From: Schoenoplectus triqueter
Taxonomy: Eukaryota; Streptophyta; Magnoliopsida; Poales; Cyperaceae
Length of the DNA stretch: 19,341 nucleotides
Reading direction: 5' to 3'
NCBI GenBank assembly: GCA_964058805.1
Contig: CAXKVV010001755.1
Coordinates: 1-19,341, forward strand
Of the stretch, positions 1-10,630 are shown piece by piece. The translations under genes were made by a program, and so were the position numbers. The notes beneath the pieces are model-generated. The model was not told where the DNA came from. It saw only the letters and a list, made by a program, of their open reading frames with translations, and searched no databases. Each line of letters starts with the position of its first letter. Position 1 is the stretch's first letter.

Positions 1-535
1 ACAGTAAAAGTGGCGAAATATATATATGAAGGCGAAACCTAACACTGCATCAATATCCTTATCATAGTGACGTGTCTTCATAATTTATAGATTAGTGCTC
101 TGTTTATTGCAGCATCAGTACAAGTACATTCGTCTTTCGACGACTCCGCCTCTATAAATAATTTATGCTCAATGTATTGGAATATTTTTGTATATTTCAG
201 TTTCAAAATTATAATCAACATTAATTTGATAAATTTGTTTCTAGAAATTACTTTTTTATATTCTTTTTAAATACATGCATGCATTTATACTTTCCTATTT
301 AATTTGTTCGATATCTGGATTTAACTAGTATAAGTTTTTATGATTATTTTAAATTTAACTTATGCTTGTTCTTTTGGCCTTCTGGCTTGTTTCTAGAAAC
401 GTTTCATACACAAATACGTGTAAATTATATATAGTATATACACGTATCTATCATTCACCTTCCAACAAAAAAAATCATAATATTTGATGACCACAAAATG
501 GATATATTTGTGAACACATTGGGTTAGATGATACA
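1..535. other. AT-rich intergenic sequence, no gene seen
   Basis: No open frame with domain-like content or spliceable exons was found on either strand. The sequence is AT-rich, with short palindromes such as CATGCATG near 274 and two copies of TTGTTTCTAGAAA near 235 and 388. These are too short to assign a function. Confidence 0.6.
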
Positions 536-957
536 TATAGAGAGAGTTAGGATATGGTGCTATGCATAGTACCGATCGTTCTCTTGCTATGAATTGATTT
601 TTCATTATCAAAGTGTGAATGATTGACAAATCATATAAAAAAATTTCTTTACGAAAATCTAGACCTAGCCCAAATATTATATTTTTTTAAAATTTTTACT
701 ATATTTTAAGATAGTTAGAAAATCACTTCTTTTGAATAACACATAATAACAAAATCAAGTGATTTTCTAACCATCTTAAAAAATAGTAAAAAAATATAAA
801 AATATATAAATTTTAATCTACATCTAGATATTCATATGAAAATCATTTTGTACGGTTGGATCGGCCATTTGAATTTTGAAAATAAAAAATCGATCCATAA
901 TACAAAGACGATATGTGCTATACATAGCACCATAGTCCAACTCTCTCTCTCTCTATA
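536..957. mobile_element. Foldback (MITE-like) element with long imperfect inverted repeat
   Basis: The left end (TATAGAGAGAGTTAG, then ATGGTGCTATGCATAG) is matched in inverted orientation by the right end (GTGCTATACATAGCACCATAG, then a CT run ending TCTATA). The complementarity continues inward. GTTAGAAAATCACTT at 714-728 is the exact reverse complement of AAGTGATTTTCTAAC at 757-771, leaving a loop of about 28 nt. The whole unit is therefore a ~420 bp imperfect palindrome, as expected of a foldback MITE. I see no transposase and no convincing target-site duplication beyond TA-like ends, so the superfamily is not assigned. The short open frames inside it (for example 393-629 minus and 836-1018 plus) look random. 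Confidence 0.7.
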
Positions 958-1673
958 TATATTTTGTATTAAGATATTCGAAAACTTTTGCGTTTGCAAT
1001 ATGAAATTTAGAAAATGAAGTTTTCATAACTAAACATTTATTAGCAATTATTTTGAACTCATTACATTAAGTACATACTAGATGATAACAACTAAATTAG
1101 TTTAAATTTAATATATATCTTAATTACATTGATTTAAGAAAATAAGAATCTATTAATTTAGTAGGGAAGGAACTAGGGAAGCAATGTTGAGGAGAATAAA
1201 AATCTGAATACCATACATCCATGATCCATCTAGTAGATTAATTCTAGCTAATTTTTCTATGGAGCAAAGAGATGCATGCAATTATTGTCAAGTAAATTCG
1301 AGGTTATTTCTCAATTTTTCCCGTTACTTGCAAATCGACATATGTAGAATCAAACTTGAAATTTGAAAGTATAAATTGGAATTTTCTTTTATTTCAGGGA
1401 ATAGCAATTTTCTTTTAAGAAGAGACGGTTGGTGTATAATTTTATTATTTCAGTAATGAAACGGGTGATGCGAAACGGTTGGTTATAAATTGGATTGGTT
1501 TATATTTTTAAAAAAATATATAAATATTTTGTAGTTGATTATATATTATTTTGGTGAATGGCAACCATCCATTTCAATTTCATCTCTTCAAATATAATAT
1601 AAATTTGATCTCAGATACGATAAGAGAGATATTCCGAGAGCTGATTCTGTAGTTGAATTTTAGCAATAATAAA
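958..1673. other. AT-rich intergenic sequence, no gene seen
   Basis: No coding potential or RNA gene is recognisable. A motif ACGGTTGGT occurs near 1426 and again near 1477. Otherwise there is only low-complexity AT sequence. Confidence 0.5.
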
Positions 1674-2945
1674 GGGGAGTGTTTGGCACTCAATGGAATA
1701 GCAAAAAGTTGGAATAGAATAGCTATTCCGACGAATTAATTTGCCAAACGAATTTTAGACTAAGTAGAAGAGTGCGGAATAGTGCTAATCCGGTATACCA
1801 ACTTATAGGTGGAATACCGGATTAGCTCTCGTCGGAATAGCGATTATTGTTTGATTATATTATATTATTATATTATGATTATGATTAAGATTTAGTATTA
1901 TTATATTATTATATTATATTTATGATTATAATTTATTATTATATAAATATTATGATTATTATTAGTATTATTATTAAATTATTATTATCATTATTGTTAT
2001 TATATTATCATTACCATTAGTATTATTATATTATTTATTATTATTACAAATATAATTTTTATATTATATTATTATATTATGAATATAAATATAATTATTT
2101 TATTATTATATTATTATGATCAAGATTATTTATTATTATATTATTATATTATGATGATTATGATTATGATTATTATTACTTATTATTATTTTGTTATGTT
2201 GTATTATATTATTATAATTATGATTGTAATTATAATTTTTTATTGTTATATTACTATATTATGATTATGTTTATATTTTTATTATATTACTATTATAATA
2301 TTATTATTTATTATGATTATTTTTATTACTTATTATTATTTTATTATGTTGTATTATATTATTATATGTTGATTATAGTTATGATTAATTTATTATTATA
2401 TTATTATAATTATAATCATTTATAATTATTTTTATGATTATGATTATATTTTTATTATTATATTATTATGATTATGATTATGGTTATATTATTATGATTA
2501 TGACTATAATTATTATTATCATGATTATGATTATGATTATGATTATTATATTATGATTATATTATTAAAATTATGGTTACTTATTATTATTATATTATTA
2601 TAATTATGATTGTAATTATTATTTTTCATTATTATATTACTATATTATGATTATGTTTATATTTTTATTATATTATTATTATAATATTATTATTTATTAT
2701 GATTATTTTTTATTACTTTATTATTATTATTATCTTACTATTATTATTATTATCATCATCATTATTAGTATCATAATTATTCATATTTTAACTATTCTTA
2801 GTAACAACTACCAAACGATATTTTCGCTCTTCCGAATAGTCAAGAATATCACTCTTCTACCACTCTTCCAAAAAAAATATTATTCTATCACTCTTCCAAA
2901 ATTATCACTCTTCCAAAGCTATTCCTTGATTTGCCAAACGGACCC
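1674..2945. mobile_element. Candidate non-autonomous DNA transposon with microsatellite core
   Basis: The left end GGGGAGTGTTTGGCA, followed by TCAATGGAATAGC, is mirrored at the right end. There the reverse complement reads GGGTCCGTTTGGCAAATC and then AAGGAATAGC. Subterminal repeats of the kind found in transposon ends are also visible. The motif ATCACTCTTCCAAAA or close variants occurs about four times between 2849 and 2920, and its inverse (AGAAGAGTG) occurs near 1766 on the left. The middle is almost entirely ATT/TTA repeat and has no transposase. The type of end, with GTTTGGC, recurs in several plant DNA transposon superfamilies. I do not see a clean target-site duplication, so the superfamily stays open. 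Confidence 0.5.
1843..2784. repeat. Long degenerate ATT/TTA microsatellite
   Basis: About 940 bp consists almost only of TTA, ATT, GATTATTAT and similar units. It contains an internal direct duplication. The sequence beginning ATGATTATGTTTATATTTTT occurs at 2261 and again at 2647, an offset of 386 bp, and matching sequence extends for roughly 100-150 bp around each copy. Frames through it that encode Tyr/Ile/Leu runs are an artefact of composition. Confidence 0.9.
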
Positions 2946-3262
2946 AAGGAGAATACTGAATGATAACTCAGGAGACTGTACCAAAATACTCTGATATTGG
3001 TTGTTTTGAGAGGTTACTAGGATTTTTTTTTCAGATTATACAGTTTTTGTATGTAATTATCAATCACAAGCTAAGTGATTAATATCAATAAAATTTATGG
3101 TTAGATCTTCATCTTTTTCTCAAAAAAATATAATATTTTCTTTTTAATTAAAAAGAAACAACTTTTGAGTCGGTATATGGTTTCCGTAAAAGACAGTAAA
3201 GATCGGTGGTAGGAATGGAACCGTGCATCTCTCTTATTTTCCACGGGAAACAGCACTCCTCC
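2946..3262. other. Upstream region of the kinase gene
   Basis: No gene is seen. The stretch holds A/T runs and, close to the putative core promoter, a small inverted repeat TTTCC-ACG-GGAAA (about 3237-3249). Minus-strand frames crossing 3101-3500 have no recognisable domain and overlap the promoter and first exon of the kinase, so they are not called. Confidence 0.4.
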
Positions 3263-3269
3263 TATAAAT
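3263..3269 (+). promoter_or_regulatory. Putative TATA box of the kinase gene
   Basis: TATAAAT in the context CCTATAAATG matches a plant TATA box. It lies about 155 bp upstream of the start codon at 3418. Transcription would begin near 3295, giving a 5' UTR of roughly 120 nt, with an in-frame TGA at 3397-3399 just before the start. Confidence 0.5.
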
Positions 3270-3417
3270 GCTGCACTCGAGTATATCGAGTGAGAGGAAT
3301 CGGGGGAGGCGCCATCTCCCTCGTCTAAATCTAATTCTAAACCATATATCTTGAATCCCCGAAAGGACAAAATAAAGCAATATCATTTCTGAATTCTGAG
3401 AGTCGGAGAAAAGAAAG

Positions 3418-6400
3418 ATGGTACGGACAAGGCGGAGCAAGAGAGAAGTGTACCACGATGTGTTAAACCGGCTCACGGGTGCCCCGTGCACTGATTCCAT
3501 CTCTCCTACTTTCTCTAACCAGCTCTGGGCCCACTTCGATCGCCTCCCTTCCAGGTCCCTCTCTCTTGCTCTTTGTATTAATTATCTTTAGCCTTTCCCA
3601 TGAGGGATACTTAAAAGATGGAAAAGCACCGAATCCGTTTTCTTCTGTTTTAATTGGTATGCAACTATGTGAATTAGTTTGCTTCAATTTTGGGCTTATT
3701 CTTCTGTAAAAATTGAAAAAGATGCAACATGTACGAATTTTCTGTTCGTTGCAAATTAAATACTTATATTTGGACGAGTTTGTGCAAAATTATGGGCATT
3801 TTCCTTGTGCTCACAAGGTGCTACCATTTCTGCTCCATTTGCGTGAAGCTTTTTTTTTTTTTTTTTTTTTGGGGGGGGGGGGGGGGGGTGGGGGGGTTCA
3901 TTTTTGTTCGTTGTAGATAGATCATGGTCTTGCATGGCGCTTGTGTAATTTATTGCTGATCTTTGGTTATAGATAAAGACACTCATTAAAACTGCTTACA
4001 ATTCGTTACAAAAATCCCAATCGGGGAAATTAAATGATAACTTTTACTAAGTTTTATATTGTTATTGCAAATACAATATGAAAAACTTTAGACAGCCAGA
4101 TACACCTTTCTGTGATTGCCTTGTTATCTTATGCAATTACACACTCAAAAATAGCTTTACTTGATGAAGACTCTGAATTCTTTGTTTATTCACCCACTTA
4201 ACCTTTGCTTGGACTTGAAACTTGTGAACTTCTAAGCGGTGCAATTTATGGGCTTGAGTTTGTTTGATGAATAGAAAAGAAAAATGCGGCAAAAAAGGAG
4301 AACACAAGTTACTAATTGAAATTTAAATGCATTAGATCCCCCCCCCCCCCCACACACACACATATGAACTCAATAATTTTGTAACCAAAGGAAATGAAAA
4401 TTCTTTGGGACTTGGAACACATGCATATATGTTTAGTTACCCATCTCTGTTCATTTCCTTAAGCACCTTACCTTTTGGGTTGCCGATTAATTTGTAGGAT
4501 TTCATGTGCATTTGCAATTTTGCATAGATGAAAGCACTAAGTGTGCTTATTTACAATAAGTATGCACAATATATTTAGTTTGAAAATTTTAACTTATAAT
4601 TGGTTTGTTTCTACTTAATTGCTTGCTTTTAACATTTGTATGTATTTTGTATTTTATAAAGTGGTGATATGCAGTGGTGGAGGGAGGGGGTTGGCACCCC
4701 CAAGTTTCCTCAAATTATGTACGAAGTATATATATTTTTTATTATATTTCCTGTAATATATATAGACTGCCCCCTGTTGTAATTTAGGCTGATTGTTGAG
4801 TTATTATTCGAGTAATTTCTAATTTGACACGATAAAGTATTATAATTTTTTTTTATCTTTGTTTGTATTTTTTCATTCATAATTACATTAATTGTTCCAA
4901 TCTTCATCCTTTTAATCTTTGTCAAGCACACCATTTTTTTGGCTGAAAAGATATTTTCTATTAAAGTACTTATTTGATATATTTAATTTGCTCCTCACAT
5001 TTGAGAATTATGCCGAATTACTTTTAGATTGTCCAACTATTTAGTTCTAGAGATATATAATTTTGTGTTTGAACTAAAATTTTGTCAAAAATTCTTCAAG
5101 CTATCAATATTTTTTGGGCTACTGATACACTTGCTAATCAATTATTTTACATTTTTTATTCAAAAATTTATTTTCTATTTTATTTCTAAATCAAAACGTT
5201 GTGGCATACAATTATGTTGATTGGATTTTTAAATTTAATGCAATTGAATCAATAATTAATATGCTACAAGAATTATGATTGGGAATGTTATTTCTCGTTG
5301 CATTCAATTGCATGTGCACCAAATTTCCATGATGCATGGAAATTTTAAAAAGATAATTGTAATTATAAAAATAGAACTAAAAAATATTGAATGGTACAGA
5401 GAATTATTTTTTTGTAATTACTGGTTGTGATCTCAGCCCCCCATTCAAAAATCCTAGCTCCGCCCCTGATGATATGGTATAGAGATATGAAGCCTTGTCC
5501 ACTGTCAGAAATAAATGTTTGATTACCACTAAATTAGAACTGGCATCTCTTCTGTATATGTCATGTACATTCTGGTGTGATTGGATAGAGAAATGTGAAT
5601 GGACTTATTTTCAATGTTGTGTTTATTGTGTAGATATGCTTTTGATGTACACTCAGATTTACACTCAAATAGAGCAGAAGATATTTTGATCCACATGAAG
5701 TTGCTTCAACAAGTGCACGGCCCTGCTTATCGACCTGCCTTCGAGATCCGTGCTTCTCAGGTATTGCTAATGCATTAGAAAATTTGTTTTTTCCTTTTGA
5801 TATATAGCTCTTGATGTTTTCCATTGAAATTTTTTGTTTGTGCTCATAAATGAAGTTTGTGACACATCATTCAATTTAAGGTTTTAAGGTTACCATATGC
5901 TGTTGACAGCACTGTCAAGAATGATCGCAATATATTAAGATGAAAAGCATCACTCCGGAAACAAAACAAGTTGAAAATTTTTGCCCTGTATAAGAGGAAA
6001 AGCAAATAAAATGAGATTTTTACAGAATTCAGCCCTGCATCTTATCAATTCTACAAGTGCATCCAAAGTTGAATTTTGCAATTTATTTGTATATATATAA
6101 TGTTAAGAAGTTATTTTGGTGAATTCATTTTTCAACATCTTTGGACCTCTTTAATTTTTATTTTGCATTTCGTATATAAAATGAAATCAACAAAAAAATT
6201 AAATTTGGAATTAATTTGAATGAATGTCTTGCGAGGTAGATCAGGGCGGACTGTTTAAGTTTGTCATTCGAATCTTATCCAACGGATTTTGAGGTTAAGC
6301 ACAAAATGGGCTAAAAGCTCACCTTTGCCTGTCCGCACTTTATCATTGATTGACAATTATTAACACAATTTAATGCCTTGCATTCATGGAATGATTTTAA

Positions 6401-9400
6401 GTTGGGATCTGTATGACTTGTGGCTTCATATATTTTTTTTCAGGTACTAAATAAACAAAATACAGCAGAACAAGGCTTTTCAAACAAAGAATGGGATCTC
6501 CATAGGTACCACCTTCCTGTGATTCCAATGTTCCTTCCACGTGGTTTTTGCTTTGGTCAGCTTATTCTGAAATTTTCAATTTTGGTAGGCCTATGCATGA
6601 GATCATATTCTCATCGGAGGACAAGCCAAAGCTACTCAATCAGGTAGAATTTTCATTTCTTTCTGCAAATCCATTTAAATGTGAAACCATCTATGAAGTC
6701 AACAAAATTGTATTTTTTTTTTCTCTACTAAGTCTTGTCCATTTACAAAGCTTATTCTTCATTTGTGAGAACCTGCTGTTTATTTGTTCTTTCATGAATT
6801 GCTAGATTTTGGTCCAATGTTATTTCCATTATTAACCTTTTTATACTAGTTCTTTAAAAATCCACTCTCGACAGTTTCTCTTTTCATTTCATATGTGATG
6901 ATGCTGAAACCTGAATGGTAAAGTTGCAATATTTATGGATGGAAAAAAATACACCATACAGATAACAGAGGAAACCTGAATGGTAAAGTTGCAATATTTA
7001 TGGATGGAAAAATTACACTATATAGATAACAGAGGAAACCTGAATGGTAAAGTTGCAAAATTTATGGATGGCAAAATTACACTTTATGGATAATAGAGGT
7101 AGGGTGTCATTTTTCTGAGTAATTATTTCTGACGTTGTGTGATGATGTCATGGCAATTTTGCGGTTTACTTGAACGTACTTGACATGTAAAATAAAGTTG
7201 GATGAACTCTTTCCATGGAGTCTTGTATACATATACATTTACATTAATATACATTTCTATATTAATTAAACATTTAATATTGGTTTCTAATTAGACATTT
7301 TATATTGGTTTGATTCTTTTTATTTTTGCTCGAGCCAGATGATAAAAATTTATCATGTCCAGTTCTTTTGGGGGATGGATGCTGCAATTAAACATAAATA
7401 ATGTTGCTTTTCCTTTTTTTTTTGTGATATCTCAAGTTAACAACATTGCTTGCCCAACTGGAGCTCAATATACAAGAAGCACATGCATATTCAACAGTTG
7501 ACGGCTATTCGTTGGTTATTTTTGTTGTTGAAGGATGGCCTCATCAGGTAAATCAGTAGCAGGCAGTTAGAAACGGTATTTTCTTTTTTTATATATTTAT
7601 ACATGGAGCCAAGTGGGACTAAAATTAATATGAAGTCCTGTAATATCATGGACACACTGCAAGACAATAAAATATCAGATCCCTTTCTTTTTCTTTTCAC
7701 GATGTACATACCCTTTTAATTGTTTAATGAAAAAATTAGGCCCTTGGCCTACTACTCAAAAAAATATCAGATCCCTTATGAAGCTGATAGTGGCCGGTAG
7801 TAAGCCTATTTTCCTTTGGCCGTTATTTTTTTTTAGTTAAAATACGTCAATATTGCTTTAACTTTATTAAAAATTGGCGTAAAAGAATATTATTATTTAT
7901 TACACTTCTCACTAAGCAAATAAACAATACATTCTTGTTTCTTACAATACTTTTGCATTTTCTTGAAAGATACCTTGGATCTAAAATTTATACTCCCCTA
8001 TTTACTATAGCAATCTGTGATATTTCAGTTGTTTGCTGGGTAATAAATGTTATTTTATGTGTGCAATGGGTTCAGATGAGTAACTTCATAGTTTGAGCTT
8101 CTTAGGGAGGGAGGGAGGGGGGGGGTGCAAAGAGGGGAGTTTGTCTTTATTTATTGGACCAGCTATGATTTATCTGTTGTTATTTATGTAATGTTGTACA
8201 TTGAGCAGTGAATATTCTTCATCTTGTTAAAAAATTTAGGAAAATGATCTCCTCAGGATGGCATTGGAGGAGCAAATTGACAAGACTAAGGTACAGTTAG
8301 ATGCATGAGTTTTTAGAGGATTGCACTATTAGAGCAATTAAGATTGGTGAAATTTTACTAGTACTGTATTATTTGAGTACAAAATTGGAAAAGAACATGA
8401 AATTTATCACAAGATGATGCATCTTATATGTGGCATTTAAAAAAAAAAAATTAAACCCATGTTGGTTATGTATTGGTCTTATATTATATATGCTTGCTTC
8501 TTACATGTGATGTCAATACTTTTTCTTAAGGTATACATGTAGATACAATTTAATTTTCCTTTGTTAGCAGAGTAAAGAATGGAATGTGGCTCAACAAATA
8601 GTACCTAAAATGGAAACAATTGAAATAGAAGAGTTACCAAGCAGTTCTGTTATTATACCAGCAGATGGAATGGATGATTGGGAAATAGATCCAAAGCTCC
8701 TGACATTTGATAGCAAGTTTGCATCAGGGTCTTATGGTGATCTGTAAGTTCAAAAATTTGAAATTTTTTCATGAGTTTTCTTTTGGTTTTCGAAATTATA
8801 ATGTTCTATTATCTTTTCTCCCCGTTGGTAGCTTTCGTGGAACATATTGTAGCCAAGATGTTGCAATAAAAATATTGAAGCCTGAGATTGTGAGTCCTGA
8901 TATGTTGCATGAGTTCACACAAGAGATATATATTTTGAGGTATTGCTTTTTATTTAAGAAACATCTATATTTTCTTTTCCTTTGAATTTTTTTTATTATA
9001 TGTCATGTAACCTACTACAATCATGAAGCACCCTAGCAGCCAACAAAATCTCATAAATGTCCCACAGCCTCTCTGCTTATAATGATGTCAGAAGTAAAAG
9101 CATAGTATCTTTTTGCAACCTGCTTCATTTATACCTAGAATAAACATTAGAAGGACAAACAGGAAGAAAATAAAAGAACAACAGTAATAGCTAGTAACAT
9201 TGCCAAGAATGTAACAGGTCTTTAAATTCTGCAGAAAGCTTAGGCACAAAAATGTGGTGCAGTTTATTGGTGCTTGCACAAAACCTCCCATTTTATGTAT
9301 AGTTACAGGTGCCCAGACTTAATACTCATCTTTTCCTCCTTTTCTTTCACTTGACTAGTGGGTTAAGTGGTGGAGCCAAAATTTTAGGAGTATGAAATGA

Positions 9401-10583
9401 AAGAAGAATCTAAGAATTAAGTAATTGATACCATGCCATAATAATGATCATACCAAAAGCATAAATCGAACGATGTCATGTCTCTCTATTTAATGATCAA
9501 ACCAAAATCATAAATTTTAATAATGGAGCAATGCTTGCATTTTTTTGTAAGGTCACATGTGAATTTATTAAGAAAATTGGCTAACACAAAAAATTTAAAA
9601 CAACTGAAATGTTTGGTTGGCAAAAACTAGTGGGGAACTTAATGCCCATTTCTAGAATTTAAATCTCTTCATGGGTAGGTTGATATGTAATATAGAGCAT
9701 TAATTTTCCTTCAGCTTGAGAACTTAATGTCTTTCATCAATTGAATATTGTTATGAACAGAGTTTATGACTGGAGGGAGTGTGTTTGACCTTATTCACAA
9801 CTCTAAAGGTGTTTTGAACCTACCAGCTGTTGTGCATATGGCAATTGATGTGTCAAAGGGAATGGACTACTTGCACCAATGTAATATTATACATAGAGAT
9901 CTAAAAACTGCAAATCTTCTCATGGACGAAAATGAGGTAACATATATCATAAAACTTGCGCTATAATTAAGCTTTGATAATTCATGATAATTTGATAATG
10001 GACATATCTACATATTATATATATAGTTGATTATCTGAGTGGCATAAATTATCTTATCCCACATATATTGTAGTATTGCCCATGACCCTCGGTGTTTTGT
10101 GATTCTTTTGTTCATAACTCCACACACACAGCATTGGTCAGCTTTGATATTACAGTTTCAAATTAGTGTCATTTATTTTTGAAAAAAATATAGCCCTTAA
10201 TTGGATACTTCCAAGACAGTGCATCATCTTTTATAGTCCTCACTTCTCAAGTTAAGAATTTTGGTATTATATTTGCTCTATTTAAATATAATATCTACTA
10301 ATTGTAATATTTTTTTAGTTCAGGATCAAGGTGCAAAAGCTGGAACTTTACTAGTCTATACTGCCATTAATTCTTAAAGTCTTTATATTTTTAACTTGAG
10401 CTTGGGGTTTTGTCATCTTATTTACATAATGTAACTTTTTCTGTGGTTTTCACATAATGCTAGTCATGTTTCTTTTGTATGTAGGTTGTAAAGGTGGCTG
10501 ACTTTGGAGTTGCACGTGTCAAAGACCAGTCAGGTGTTATGACTGCTGAAACAGGAACCTACCGTTGGATGGCTCCTGAGGTA

Positions 10584-10630
<47 letters not shown>

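Noticed and set aside
270..1282. CATGCATG and TGCATGCA (RY-like) motifs near 274 and 1273
   Set aside because: Such 8-mers are expected by chance in this composition, and no gene start is close to either.
2079..2994. Plus-strand frames rich in Tyr, Ile and Leu
   Set aside because: They are translations of the ATT/TTA microsatellite; their apparent hydrophobic segments reflect composition, not a membrane protein.
3101..3687. Minus-strand frames antisense to the kinase promoter and first exon
   Set aside because: No recognisable domain or splice structure is seen, and the opposite strand carries a clear TATA box, start codon and family-matching exon 1.
6240..6345. GCGGAC ... GTCCGC inverted pair in intron 2
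   Set aside because: Only six bases match, and there is no target duplication or further end similarity, so it is not called a MITE.
9365..9400. GTGGTGGAGCCAAAATTTTAG in intron 9, similar to a hAT end
   Set aside because: No matching inverted end or target duplication was found nearby; at most it is a relic.
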